From an uncultured Ruminococcus sp. (GTDB taxonomy: Bacteria > Bacillota > Clostridia > Oscillospirales > Ruminococcaceae), in NCBI GenBank assembly GCA_910577575.1, contig CAJTOG010000001.1:129555-193554 (forward strand): DNA of 64,000 nt. The letters are read 5' to 3'. The notes beneath the pieces are model-generated. The model was given only the letters and a program-made list of their open reading frames with translations. It had not been told where the DNA came from and did not search any database. This document shows, one piece after another, positions 17,110 to 26,309 of the stretch. How positions within the stretch are numbered: the first letter of the stretch is position 1; every line of letters begins with the position of its first letter. The translations under genes were made by a program, and so were the position numbers.

Positions 17110-18512
17110 TGGCTAAAAAGAGTATTACAAAACGCTGGATTTTCAATAATCTGGGGGTAATCATACTCGCTCTTCTTGTTATTGAAATGATTGTTATTTA
17201 TGCTGTGCAGAGTTATTATTATAACTCTGCGAAACAGTATCTTGTATCAAAGATAAATGCTGTTGCAAGCGTACTCAGTATTCATTCACAGGACAGTTCA
17301 GCTAATTTTTCTTCTGAAATGAGAAATATGCTTGAAACTTTTAATGAAAAGGATAAAATTGAGCTTATGGCGGTCAATTCAAAAGGAAGAGTTGTACTGA
17401 CTTCTTCAGGATTTTCTCCGGACGAAGATTCAATAATGCCAGATTATGAACAGGCAATGCAGAATGGTGAAGGAAGTAGTATATACAGGCTTTCCGGCGG
17501 CGAAAAGATTCTTGCCGTATCTGTACCTTTGTCATCGTTCAACAGTGAATACAGTTCTGTGCGTATGGTTACATCCCTTACCGAAATAGATAACACGATA
17601 AAAGGTTATATTCTTTTTGTTACAGCGATAAGTACAGCAGTTATTTTAATCATTGTAATTATGGGACTTTATTTTGCAGGCTCGATTGTCAAGCCTATAC
17701 GTCAGATAAGCGGAATCACACGCAAATTTGCAATGGGCGATTTTTCAATAAGGATACATAATAACAGTGATGATGAAATAGGTGAACTCTGTACTGCAAT
17801 AAATCATATGGCTGATGAGCTTTCGTCTGCGGAAGCCATGAAGAATGAATTTATATCTTCCGTTTCTCATGAGTTGAGAACTCCGCTTACGGCAATAAAA
17901 GGCTGGGCGGAAACTCTTATGGTTGACGGCGGAGAGAATCCTGATACAATGAAAAAGGGTGTAGGAGTTATAGTAAATGAGACAGAGAGGCTTTCTCAGA
18001 TGGTAGAAGAGCTTCTTGACTTTTCACGTATGCAAAACGGTCATTTTACCTTGCAGAATGCAAATATGGATATTCTTGCTGAACTGGGAGATGCTGTATT
18101 GATTTACAGTGATAAGGCAAGACGTGACAATATTAAGATAATTTATGAAGAACCTGAAATGCTTCCGTTCGTATACGGAGACAAGAACAGAATCAGACAG
18201 GTTTTTATCAATATAATTGACAACGCTGTTAAGTACTCCTCAGACGGTGATACTGTAACCATAAGGGCAAGGGAAAAAGACGGAAAAATTATTGTTTCTG
18301 TAGTAGATACAGGATGCGGAATAAAGGAATCTGATTTGGCAAAAGTTAAGACAAAATTTTATAAAGCTAATCATACAAGACGGGGTTCGGGAATCGGACT
18401 TGCTGTTGCTGATGAAATTATAGCCATGCATGGAGGTACTATGGATATTTCAAGTGCAGGTGAGGGCAAGGGTACACAGGTAAGGATAACCCTGCCGACA
18501 AATCGTGATTGA
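17109..18512 (+). CDS. Sensor histidine kinase (PhoR/WalK-like layout)
   Basis: A 467-residue kinase with TM1 at about 14-34, an extracellular sensor of about 130 residues, TM2 at 167-190, a HAMP domain (about 191-243), HisKA with H254 in SVSHELRTPLTAIKG, and HATPase with NIIDNAVKYS, VDTGCGI and GSGIGLAVADE. It is coupled to the preceding regulator by a TAATG overlap. No PAS domain is evident between HAMP and HisKA. The signal is unknown; the preceding lipoprotein is a candidate partner. Confidence 0.94.
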   Translation: MAKKSITKRWIFNNLGVIILALLVIEMIVIYAVQSYYYNSAKQYLVSKINAVASVLSIHSQDSSANFSSEMRNMLETFNEKDKIELMAVNSKGRVVLTSSGFSPDEDSIMPDYEQAMQNGEGSSIYRLSGGEKILAVSVPLSSFNSEYSSVRMVTSLTEIDNTIKGYILFVTAISTAVILIIVIMGLYFAGSIVKPIRQISGITRKFAMGDFSIRIHNNSDDEIGELCTAINHMADELSSAEAMKNEFISSVSHELRTPLTAIKGWAETLMVDGGENPDTMKKGVGVIVNETERLSQMVEELLDFSRMQNGHFTLQNANMDILAELGDAVLIYSDKARRDNIKIIYEEPEMLPFVYGDKNRIRQVFINIIDNAVKYSSDGDTVTIRAREKDGKIIVSVVDTGCGIKESDLAKVKTKFYKANHTRRGSGIGLAVADEIIAMHGGTMDISSAGEGKGTQVRITLPTNRD

Positions 18513-18514
18513 TA

Positions 18515-19459
18515 ATGGGGTATAATAGAGAAATGGGAAAAGGTAATAACAGTGGAGAAAAATTTAAATCTAAAATAGGCGGGCAGGCACTAATTGAGGG
18601 TATAATGATGCTCGGACCAACCAAGGGAGCAATGGCGTGCCGGCTTCCTGATGGTACAATTGACCTTGAAACGTGGGAAGAAAATAACGGAAAGTCTGCA
18701 CCATGGTATAAAAGGACTCCTTTTATAAGAGGCTGTTTCAATTTTGTTTGTTCGCTTATCAAAGGATATAAATATACAATGAAATCGGCCGAAAAGCAGA
18801 TGACTGAGGAAAATGAGGAAGAAAAGCTCAGTGAAACAGCAACAAATATAATTATGGTTATAGGTTCGGTTATAGGTATGGTTGTAGCTGTCGGACTGTT
18901 TTTTGTTCTTCCCAAATTTTTTGTTGGGCTGATACCTGATGCTGAGAATATGGGCATACTGCGTTCAGTTCTGGAGGGTATTGTAAAAATAGCACTGTTT
19001 GTATTGTATATGTGGGCTGTAAGTCTTATGAAGGATATAAAACGGCAGTATATGTATCATGGAGCAGAGCATAAAACAATAGCATGTCACGAAGCGGAAC
19101 TTCCCCTTACTATTGAAAACGTCCGTAAACAGACAAGATTTCATAAGAGATGCGGAACAAGCTTTATATTTATAGTTCTGATTATAGGTATATTTGTGAT
19201 GTGTTTTGTGCCAAAGGGTTTGCTGTGGTGGCAGAGGTCAATTATAAGTATACTTACACTTCCGCTTGTTGTAAGTATTTCATATGAGTGCATAAGACTT
19301 GCAGGAAACAATGACAATATTTTTACAAAGATACTTTCAGCTCCCGGACTTCTCATGCAGAGGATTACTACCCGTGAGCCTGATGACAGCATGATTGAAA
19401 TTGCAATCACGGCATTGAAAGTATGTATTCCAGAAGATAAAGAGGAAGATAAATGGTAA
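18515..19459 (+). CDS. yqhQ: DUF1385 membrane protein (YqhQ family)
   Basis: A roughly 314-residue protein with the DUF1385 hallmarks IGGQALIEGIMM near the N terminus, YHGAEHKTIACHE centrally and HKRCGTSF. It has four or five membrane spans. The function is not established; in Firmicutes it often lies beside prmC and prfA, as here with prmC. The start is uncertain: TTG 18509, ATG 18515 and ATG 18533 are in frame and none has a strong RBS. Reading is probably coupled to the upstream kinase stop at 18510-18512. Confidence 0.85.
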   Translation: MGYNREMGKGNNSGEKFKSKIGGQALIEGIMMLGPTKGAMACRLPDGTIDLETWEENNGKSAPWYKRTPFIRGCFNFVCSLIKGYKYTMKSAEKQMTEENEEEKLSETATNIIMVIGSVIGMVVAVGLFFVLPKFFVGLIPDAENMGILRSVLEGIVKIALFVLYMWAVSLMKDIKRQYMYHGAEHKTIACHEAELPLTIENVRKQTRFHKRCGTSFIFIVLIIGIFVMCFVPKGLLWWQRSIISILTLPLVVSISYECIRLAGNNDNIFTKILSAPGLLMQRITTREPDDSMIEIAITALKVCIPEDKEEDKW

Positions 19460-20301
19460 GCCGATTAAAATTGTATAAGGAATGCATAAAGATTTTGGAT
19501 GATGCAGGAATTTCTGACAGTGAATTTGATACTCTTTGCATTTTTCAGGATTTGTTAAATGACAGAAATCCGCTTTTCATGCCAAATAAATCTGTAAATT
19601 CTGAAACGGCTGAAAAAATTTATGCTCTTGTATCAGAAAGAAGCAAAGGTTATCCGTTGCAGTATCTTTTAGGGGAATGGGATTTCTGGAAATATAGGTT
19701 TAAAGTGGGCAAAGGGGTACTAATTCCCCGTCCCGATACGGAAATATTGATTGAAAATGTTCTTGACATATGCAGAAATAATGATTTAAAGTCTCCGAAA
19801 ATTCTGGATTTATGCAGTGGGAGCGGATGCATTGCCATAACGCTTAGTAAAGAAATTCCACATTCTCAGCTCTATGCCGTTGAAAACTCTGATACTGCAT
19901 TTGAATATCTTGAGGAAAATATCAGATTTAATAATGCTAATGTAAAAGCAATTAAAGCAGATGTACTGATGTTTGAAATAGCTGAAAAATTCAGAGATTT
20001 TGATATAATAGCAAGTAATCCGCCATATCTTACCGCTGAGGAAATGCAGGATTTGCAGAAAGAAGTGCAGGCAGAACCTGAATCTGCACTTTTCGGGGGC
20101 GATGACGGACTTGATTTTTACAGGGCAATAACGAAGATATGGGGTAAATGCCTGAAAACCGGCGGATATATCTGTTATGAATTCGGAATGGGACAACATG
20201 AAGCTGTTTCCGGAATTTTAAAATCAAATGATTTTATAAATATAAATTTAACAAAAGATACAGGCGGCATTATCCGTACTGTGACAGCAGAAAAAATTTA
20301 A
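19453..20301 (+). CDS. prmC: Release factor glutamine N5-methyltransferase
   Basis: PrmC methylates the Gln of the GGQ motif in peptide-chain release factors using S-adenosylmethionine. The 282-residue protein has an N-terminal helical release-factor-binding domain, then a Rossmann fold with LDLCSGSGCIAI as SAM motif I and the catalytic NPPY at 189-192. The start ATG overlaps the end of the DUF1385 gene. prfA, the usual neighbour, is not in the window. Confidence 0.94.
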   Translation: MVSRLKLYKECIKILDDAGISDSEFDTLCIFQDLLNDRNPLFMPNKSVNSETAEKIYALVSERSKGYPLQYLLGEWDFWKYRFKVGKGVLIPRPDTEILIENVLDICRNNDLKSPKILDLCSGSGCIAITLSKEIPHSQLYAVENSDTAFEYLEENIRFNNANVKAIKADVLMFEIAEKFRDFDIIASNPPYLTAEEMQDLQKEVQAEPESALFGGDDGLDFYRAITKIWGKCLKTGGYICYEFGMGQHEAVSGILKSNDFININLTKDTGGIIRTVTAEKI

Positions 20302-20316
20302 ACGGAGGAAATGAAA

Positions 20317-21480
20317 ATGGCTAAGAAGGAACTTGCAAAAAAGCCCGTTGTTGTAAAAGCATCAACTCAGGAGGATAAAAAATCTGCTCTTGAAAGTGCT
20401 ATTAAATTTATTGAAAAGAAATATGGTGCAGGAGCTGTAATGCGTCTCGGGCAGGCTCAGGCTCTTAATGTTGATGCTATTCCCACAGGTTCCATGAGGC
20501 TTGATATGGCTCTTGGCATCGGCGGTGTACCACGTGGACGTATCGTTGAGATTTATGGTCCTGAAAGTTCAGGAAAAACTACCGTTGCACTCTCTATTAT
20601 TTCTCAGGCTCAGAAGATGGGCGGAGATGCTGCATTTATTGATGTTGAACATGCTCTTGACCCGACATATGCAAGGGCATTGGGTGTAAATATAGATAAT
20701 CTTCTTGTATCACAGCCGGACAGCGGAGAACAGGCACTTGAAATTGCCGAAGCTCTTATCCGTTCAGGAGCAATTGACGTTATAGTTCTTGATTCCATTG
20801 CAGCTATGACTACACGTGCTGAAATTGATGGTGAAATGGGCGACTTGCACGTTGGACAGCTTGCAAGGCTTATGTCTCAGGCTATGAGAAAGCTTACAGC
20901 CGCTATTGCAAAGTCAAGTTGTGTAGCTATTTTCATAAATCAGGTACGTGAGAAAATCGGAGTCATGTATGGAAATCCGGAAACAACTCCGGGCGGACGT
21001 GCATTGAAATTTTATTCCTCTGTAAGAATTGAAGTACGCCGAGGAGAAGTTATCAAAGACGGCGGACAGATAATCGGTGCAAGCACACGTTGTAAGGTAG
21101 TAAAGAACAAGGTAGCCCCGCCGTTCAAGGAAGCTGAATTTGATATGATGTACGGTCAGGGTATTTCACGTACTGGAGAAGTTCTTGATATTGCTGTAGA
21201 TTTGGATATAATCAGGAAAGGCGGCTCATGGTTCAGCTATAAAGACCAGAAACTTGGACAGGGTCGTGACAATGTAAAGGAGCTTCTTAAGAATAATCCT
21301 GAGCTTATGCAGGAAATTGAAGAGCAGATTCTTACACGCAAAAGTGAGCTTATGAATAATAATCCTGATGACAAAAAGGATAAAAAAAGTAAAGCTGCTG
21401 CTGTTGCTGCTGCGGGTACGGACGATGATATTATCAGTGATATAGATGAAGATTTTGATGAATTTACACCTGCTGAATAA
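20317..21480 (+). CDS. recA: Recombinase RecA
   Basis: The 387-residue ATP-dependent strand-exchange protein starts homologous recombination and the SOS response. It has Walker A GPESSGKTT (81-89), Walker B VIVLDSIAA, the loop L2 region and the KVVKNKVAPPF segment. The C terminus is an extended Lys/Ala then Asp/Glu-rich tail. ATG 20317 is chosen over 20311 because GGAGG at 20304-20308 is eight bases away. recX follows after two bases. No SOS box was identified nearby, and transcription seems to come from upstream. Confidence 0.98.
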   Translation: MAKKELAKKPVVVKASTQEDKKSALESAIKFIEKKYGAGAVMRLGQAQALNVDAIPTGSMRLDMALGIGGVPRGRIVEIYGPESSGKTTVALSIISQAQKMGGDAAFIDVEHALDPTYARALGVNIDNLLVSQPDSGEQALEIAEALIRSGAIDVIVLDSIAAMTTRAEIDGEMGDLHVGQLARLMSQAMRKLTAAIAKSSCVAIFINQVREKIGVMYGNPETTPGGRALKFYSSVRIEVRRGEVIKDGGQIIGASTRCKVVKNKVAPPFKEAEFDMMYGQGISRTGEVLDIAVDLDIIRKGGSWFSYKDQKLGQGRDNVKELLKNNPELMQEIEEQILTRKSELMNNNPDDKKDKKSKAAAVAAAGTDDDIISDIDEDFDEFTPAE

Positions 21481-21482
21481 CA

Positions 21483-22106
21483 ATGGAAATAACTTCAATA
21501 AAACAGTATAAAGGAAAAACCTATGAAGTTGAGCTTGATTCTCAGAAAAAACTTTATCTGCATATTGATATAATAGTTGACTTTGGTCTTTCAGTCGGTA
21601 TGCGGATAGATAAAAACGAGCTTAAAAAGATAGTATATGCGTCAAATTTTCATCGTGCATATCAGTATGCATTGTATTGTCTTGATTACCGTGATTATTC
21701 GGCAGAAGATATGTATCAAAAGATTATTAAAACATATAAAAGCGAAAAGCTTTGTCTTTCTGTAATAAGGAAACTTGCAGGAGCAGGTCTTATAGACGAC
21801 AGGCGTTATGCTGAAAGGCTTGCAGGAAAACTTGTTGAGTCAAAAAAATATGGATACAGGCGTGTAAAGCGTGAGATTATACAGAAGGGCATTGATGAAA
21901 ATATCGCAGAAGATGTGCTTATTAAGTATAATGAATCTTATTCTCAAAATCTTATGGAATTGCTGAAAAAAAAGTATTACAGATATCTGACTGATAGTGC
22001 TGACAGAAATTCAATAGAAAAAGCCAAAAATGCTCTTGTAAGATACGGTTATGGATTTGATGAGATAAACTGTGCAGTAAAAGAATATTTTAATAATACA
22101 GAATAA
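21483..22106 (+). CDS. recX: Regulatory protein RecX
   Basis: RecX binds RecA filaments and limits their activity. The 207-residue protein has an N-terminal beta-strand extension of about 60 residues and then RecX three-helix repeats with ALYCLDYRDYS, KLAGAGLIDDRRYAERL and KRVKREIIQKGI-like segments. It sits directly behind recA, the standard arrangement, with probable translational coupling. Confidence 0.92.
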   Translation: MEITSIKQYKGKTYEVELDSQKKLYLHIDIIVDFGLSVGMRIDKNELKKIVYASNFHRAYQYALYCLDYRDYSAEDMYQKIIKTYKSEKLCLSVIRKLAGAGLIDDRRYAERLAGKLVESKKYGYRRVKREIIQKGIDENIAEDVLIKYNESYSQNLMELLKKKYYRYLTDSADRNSIEKAKNALVRYGYGFDEINCAVKEYFNNTE

Positions 22107-22121
22107 TAGGGGGGATAAATA

Positions 22122-23453
22122 ATGTCCATAAAAATAGGAATGGTATCGCTGGGCTGTTCAAAGAATCTTGTGGATTCTGAAAGAATGCTGTTCAAGCTCA
22201 GAAAAAACGGTTATGAACTTGTTACGGAAGCAGGACTGGCTGATGTTACCATAGTAAATACCTGCGGATTTATACAGTCAGCCAAAGAAGAAGCTATTGA
22301 AACAATTCTTGAACTTGTAACACTTAAAAATGAGGGTACTATAAAAAAGATTATTATCACAGGATGTCTTACTGAACGATATAAAGAGGAAGCAGCAGAA
22401 CTTTTTCCGGAAGCAGACGCAGTAATCGGCATAGGTAACAATAAGGATATTGTTGATATACTTAATGAGGTGCTTAATGGAGAAAGGATAATAGATTTTG
22501 CACCCAAGCTTGATGCAGAGCTTACAGGCGACAGAATTATATCAACATTGCCGTTTTTCAGTTATCTTAAGATTGCGGAAGGCTGTTCAAACTGCTGTAC
22601 TTACTGTGCTATTCCGTCAATCAGGGGAAAATACAGAAGTGTTCCTATGGAAGATATACTTGCAGAGGCAGAAAAGCTTGCGGAAAACGGAGTAACGGAG
22701 TTGGTTGTAATTGCACAGGATACGTCACGTTACGGAGAAGATTTGTATGGTGAATCAAAACTTCCCGAGCTTCTAAGAAAACTTTGTAAAATAGATAGTC
22801 TGAAATGGATTCGTACACTTTATTGTTATCCTGAGCGAATTACAGATGAATTGCTTGATACTATTGCAAGTGAAGAAAAGCTTGTCAAGTATCTTGAAAT
22901 ACCAATCCAGCATTGTGACGGTGAAATTCTTAGCCGTATGAATCGGTGGGGCGATGAGGAAAAACTGGAAAACTTATTTAATCATATACGTGAAAAAATT
23001 CCGGATGTTATTCTGCGTACAACTCTTATAACAGGGTTTCCCGGTGAAACAGAAGAACAGTTCAATAATTTGGCTGAATTTGTTCAGCGTATAAGATTTG
23101 ATAGACTTGGATGTTTTCCGTTTTCAGCAGAGGAGGGTACAAAGGCTGCCGGATTTGAAAATCAGATTGAACCTGAGATAGCTGCTCACCGTGCGGAAAT
23201 CATAATGGAACAGCAGCTTGAAGTGAGCTATGATAATAATAAAAAGCTTATGGATTGTGAGCTTGAGGCAGTAGTTGAGGGATTCGACAGGTTTGCGGAT
23301 TGCTTTTTTGGAAGGACGGCAATGGATGCACCTGATATTGACGGCAAAATATTTTTCATATCTGAAAAACCGCTTACCGTTGGTGATTATGTAAAAATAA
23401 AGGTTACTGATACACTTGATTACGATTTGATTGGAGAGGTGATTTTGAAATGA
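22122..23453 (+). CDS. rimO: Ribosomal protein uS12 methylthiotransferase RimO
   Basis: A radical SAM enzyme that adds a methylthio group to an Asp of ribosomal protein S12. The 443 residues show the N-terminal domain with cysteines in LGCSKNLVDSE, NTCGF and TGCLTE (auxiliary cluster), the radical SAM CxxxCxxC in GCSNCCTYCAIP, and a C-terminal TRAM domain. The opening SLGCSKNLVDSE separates RimO from MiaB. The last four bases overlap pgsA. Confidence 0.95.
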   Translation: MSIKIGMVSLGCSKNLVDSERMLFKLRKNGYELVTEAGLADVTIVNTCGFIQSAKEEAIETILELVTLKNEGTIKKIIITGCLTERYKEEAAELFPEADAVIGIGNNKDIVDILNEVLNGERIIDFAPKLDAELTGDRIISTLPFFSYLKIAEGCSNCCTYCAIPSIRGKYRSVPMEDILAEAEKLAENGVTELVVIAQDTSRYGEDLYGESKLPELLRKLCKIDSLKWIRTLYCYPERITDELLDTIASEEKLVKYLEIPIQHCDGEILSRMNRWGDEEKLENLFNHIREKIPDVILRTTLITGFPGETEEQFNNLAEFVQRIRFDRLGCFPFSAEEGTKAAGFENQIEPEIAAHRAEIIMEQQLEVSYDNNKKLMDCELEAVVEGFDRFADCFFGRTAMDAPDIDGKIFFISEKPLTVGDYVKIKVTDTLDYDLIGEVILK

Positions 23454-24034
23454 ATCTGCCAAACAAGCTTACATTGTTAAGGGTTTTTCTTATTCCGTTT
23501 TTTCTTCTTTTTATGTATCTTGATATTTCATTTCACTATCTTATTGCATTAATTATATTTGCAGCAGCTTCAATAACTGATGCACTTGACGGAAAAATCG
23601 CAAGAAGCCAGAATCTTGTAACGAATTTTGGCAAATTCTTAGACCCCCTTGCTGATAAGGTACTTGTAATTTCAGCACTTGCTGTCTTTGTAGAAATTTC
23701 TGAAATCCATATCGGAGCAGTACCGCTTATAATAATAGGAGCAAGGGAATTTATGGTTTCAGGTCTGCGTCTGATTGCAGCTGACAGTGGAATAGTAGTA
23801 GCTGCCGGAATATGGGGGAAGCTGAAAACTGCATTTACTATGGTTTCAATTATAGTGGCATTAATCTGGTTAAGTGTCAGATATGATTTTGGATTAAGTT
23901 ATCAACAATCTGTTGACAAAATTGTTGATAACTGGATTATACCTGCATTAATCTGGATTTCTACAGCTCTCACAATTATTTCAGGACTTGTTTATCTAAA
24001 AGGTTACTGGCATATTATTGATACAGATAAATAA
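23450..24034 (+). CDS. pgsA: CDP-diacylglycerol--glycerol-3-phosphate 3-phosphatidyltransferase
   Basis: Makes phosphatidylglycerol phosphate, the committed step to phosphatidylglycerol and cardiolipin. The 194-residue membrane protein has the N-terminal NLPNKLTLLRV and the CDP-alcohol phosphotransferase motif, present as DALDGKIARSQNLVTNFGKFLDPLADK. About five membrane spans follow. The ATG overlaps the rimO stop (ATGA). The product is from a family with several head-group specificities, but this N terminus is typical of PgsA. Confidence 0.93.
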   Translation: MNLPNKLTLLRVFLIPFFLLFMYLDISFHYLIALIIFAAASITDALDGKIARSQNLVTNFGKFLDPLADKVLVISALAVFVEISEIHIGAVPLIIIGAREFMVSGLRLIAADSGIVVAAGIWGKLKTAFTMVSIIVALIWLSVRYDFGLSYQQSVDKIVDNWIIPALIWISTALTIISGLVYLKGYWHIIDTDK

Positions 24035-24046
24035 AGGAGAATAACT

Positions 24047-24433
24047 ATGAAATATTGTTCAGGACAGATAAAATATCTTGTTGCAATAAAGGAGCTTTCT
24101 GAAGCTGACGAATATGTCAGATGTGTCAGCATATCACGTCATCTGGGTGTATCACGTCCATGTGTAAGCAAGACAATGCGCTGTCTTGCAAATTCAGGTC
24201 TTGTTTATGAGGATTTCTGCAACAGTGTTGTACTTACGCCGAAAGGTAAGGAAGCAGTTGAAGAAATTCTGCGTAATTTTAATGAAACATATGTTTTTTT
24301 TCATAAATTTCTTAAACTTTCTCCGGAGGAGGCTCATGCACAGGCACTTATTTTTATAACGGACTTTCCGGAAGATACCTGTGAACGTCTTAAAAAAATT
24401 GTTCAGCGGACAATAAATAAAAAAAATTCCTGA
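24047..24433 (+). CDS. DtxR/MntR-like regulator lacking metal ligands
   Basis: A 128-residue protein with an N-terminal winged helix (VSISRHLGVSRPCVSKTMRCL, LVLTPKGKEAVE-like) and a short dimerisation segment (HKFLKLSPEEAHAQ), the order seen in MntR and DtxR. The EGIEHHLS-type stretch that supplies metal ligands in MntR is replaced by ALIFITDFPEDT, and the N-terminal D and E ligands are also absent. It may sense something other than Mn or Fe, or act without metal. It ends the pgsA operon. Confidence 0.7.
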   Translation: MKYCSGQIKYLVAIKELSEADEYVRCVSISRHLGVSRPCVSKTMRCLANSGLVYEDFCNSVVLTPKGKEAVEEILRNFNETYVFFHKFLKLSPEEAHAQALIFITDFPEDTCERLKKIVQRTINKKNS

Positions 24434-24439
24434 TAAAAC

Positions 24440-24470
24440 CGGTCTGATTTTTTCAGGCTGATTTTTTATT
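24440..24470 (+). terminator. Terminator after the recA-pgsA operon
   Basis: CGGTCTGA (24440-24447) pairs, with G-U pairs, to TCAGGCTG (24453-24460), followed by ATTTTTTATT. Confidence 0.75.
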
Positions 24471-24541
24471 GCGTATTATGGATAAATTATACAACGGTTT
24501 TTGTTAAAAACAGGTAAAAAAGCTGAAAATGAATAAAACAC

Positions 24542-24570
24542 TTGACAAAATGAAATAATAGTGGTAAATT
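24542..24570 (+). promoter_or_regulatory. Sigma-A promoter of the hrcA-dnaK operon
   Basis: TTGACA (24542-24547), a 17-base spacer and TAAATT (24565-24570). The start site falls in or next to the CIRCE operator. Confidence 0.9.
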
Positions 24571-24574
24571 AATA

Positions 24575-24601
24575 TTAGCACTCCAATAGTGAGAGTGCTA
24601 A
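24575..24601. promoter_or_regulatory. CIRCE operator bound by HrcA
   Basis: A perfect CIRCE: TTAGCACTC (24575-24583), nine bases, GAGTGCTAA (24593-24601). HrcA, encoded immediately downstream, is expected to bind here and repress the operon until heat stress. Confidence 0.97.
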
Positions 24602-24634
24602 CAGAATCAAGAGTTTTGGAAAGGTTGTGTTGTC

Positions 24635-25681
24635 GTGAACGACAGAAAGCTTAAGGTTCTTGCTGCTGTAGTTGACGAATATATCAGGACGGGTGAGCCT
24701 GTGGGTTCTAAAGCAATTTCAAATCTCAGTCATATCAAAGTTTCAGCTGCTACTATAAGAAATGATATGGCAGTTCTTGAACAGCTTGGTTATCTTGAAC
24801 AGCCTCATACGTCTGCCGGCAGAATACCGACATATTCAGGCTACAGATTATATATAGATGAGCTTATGACCCTTCCGGAGCTTACTGACGAGGAAAAACA
24901 GAGACTTGACGAACTTCTCGGCGGAAATGATACTCCTGAAGAGTTGCTTATTCAGAATGCTGCTGCCGCACTTACCGAACTTACTCAGTGTGCCGCAGTC
25001 GTAAGCAATTCAGCTCCGAGATTTTCTGTAATTTCAAAAGTTGAGGTTATTCCGACAGGCAAAAGGCTTTATGTTATTTTATTGATAACTTCAAACGGAA
25101 GCATCAAGAATAAGGCGTGCAGGCTGGAATTTGATTTGAGTCATGAGCAGCTTGATTTTTTCACACATTATATAGATGAAAATTTAAGTGGTATTTCCGT
25201 TGATGAACTTTCCGAGAAAATGCTTGACCAGATGATTACGGCAGTTTCTGCATATATGGTAAGTCTTTCACCTTTGGTTAAAGGTATATGCGAGCTTTCG
25301 GCTGATCTTAGACAGCAGGAGTTGACAGTCAGCGGAAGTGAAAAGCTTCTTTCATGTGAAGAACTTGATAAGATGGAAGTTGTCCGTTTTATTGAACATA
25401 AGCATGAGCTTACTGATTTGCTTGAAGATTCATTCAGCGGTATTCAAGTCAAGTTTGGTGCGGGAGGAAACTTTGCAATCGGAAATTCAAGCATGATTGT
25501 TTCAAAATATCGCAAAAAGGGCAAAGAGGTTGGTTCTCTCGGGATTATAGGTCCTATGAGGGTTGACTATAAAAGAATTATTCCTTATATTGAATATCTT
25601 ACACATAAGATTTCAGACCTTATGTCAGATGATGAGGAGATTGTTACAAATCCGTATAATGATATGTCACCGGATTTGTAG
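24635..25681 (+). CDS. hrcA: Heat-inducible transcription repressor HrcA
   Basis: A 348-residue repressor of class I heat-shock genes that binds CIRCE and is kept active by GroE. It has an N-terminal winged helix (KVSAATIRNDMAVLEQLGYLEQPHTSAGRIP, with the HrcA signature RNDM and SAGR) and a C-terminal GAF-like dimerisation domain with IGPMRVDY. The start is GTG, preceded by GGAAAGG. Autoregulation through the CIRCE in its own promoter is clear. Confidence 0.96.
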   Translation: MNDRKLKVLAAVVDEYIRTGEPVGSKAISNLSHIKVSAATIRNDMAVLEQLGYLEQPHTSAGRIPTYSGYRLYIDELMTLPELTDEEKQRLDELLGGNDTPEELLIQNAAAALTELTQCAAVVSNSAPRFSVISKVEVIPTGKRLYVILLITSNGSIKNKACRLEFDLSHEQLDFFTHYIDENLSGISVDELSEKMLDQMITAVSAYMVSLSPLVKGICELSADLRQQELTVSGSEKLLSCEELDKMEVVRFIEHKHELTDLLEDSFSGIQVKFGAGGNFAIGNSSMIVSKYRKKGKEVGSLGIIGPMRVDYKRIIPYIEYLTHKISDLMSDDEEIVTNPYNDMSPDL

Positions 25682-25693
25682 AAAGGAGCAGCA

Positions 25694-26254
25694 ATGAAAG
25701 AAAAAAATTATAATGAAGAATATGCAGAAATTCTTGAAGATGGAGCGTCAGAGGAAATTTCTGAAAATGAATCATCAGACGAAGACGATGCTGTAAGCGA
25801 ATACAACGATACAGCAAGTCAGTTTGCTGAAATGGAAGAAGAACTTTCAAGGGCAAAAAATGATTACATCAGGCTTTATGCTGAATATGACAACTACAGG
25901 AAAAGAACGGCAAAGGAAAAAACAGAAACATATTCAAATGCGTCTGCAAAGTGTATTGAGAATCTTCTTCCTGTTATTGACAGTTTTGAACGTTCACTTG
26001 AATGTGAATGTTCAGACGAAAATTTCAAAAACGGTATGAGTATGATTTTTACACAGATGAAAGAATTTCTGAATAAGATGAATGTTGCTGAAATTGAAGC
26101 TATGGGCAAGGAATTTGACCCGAATTTTCATAATGCAATTCAGAAGATGTCCGATACTGATTATGCAGAAAATCATATATGTGCAGTATATCAGAAAGGC
26201 TATATGATGGGCGATAAGCTTATCAGACCGGCAATGGTCGCAGTTGCGGACTGA
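25694..26254 (+). CDS. grpE: Nucleotide exchange factor GrpE
   Basis: Releases ADP from DnaK. The 186-residue protein has an acidic disordered N terminus (about 1-50), a long coiled coil (RAKNDYIRLYAEYDNYRKRT) and the C-terminal beta domain with HNAIQKMSD and QKGYMMGDKLIRPAMVAV. It starts 12 bases after hrcA with AAAGGAG upstream, so it is part of the same HrcA-controlled transcript. Confidence 0.96.
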   Translation: MKEKNYNEEYAEILEDGASEEISENESSDEDDAVSEYNDTASQFAEMEEELSRAKNDYIRLYAEYDNYRKRTAKEKTETYSNASAKCIENLLPVIDSFERSLECECSDENFKNGMSMIFTQMKEFLNKMNVAEIEAMGKEFDPNFHNAIQKMSDTDYAENHICAVYQKGYMMGDKLIRPAMVAVAD

Positions 26255-26309
26255 TTATCAGGCATACAAAAATAACCATATATATCTATTTTTTTAGGAG
26301 GTTTTTATT

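Noticed and set aside
20526..20541. CCACGTGG core in recA
   Set aside because: It codes for the conserved VPRGR of RecA and the flanks do not fit the 16-mer.
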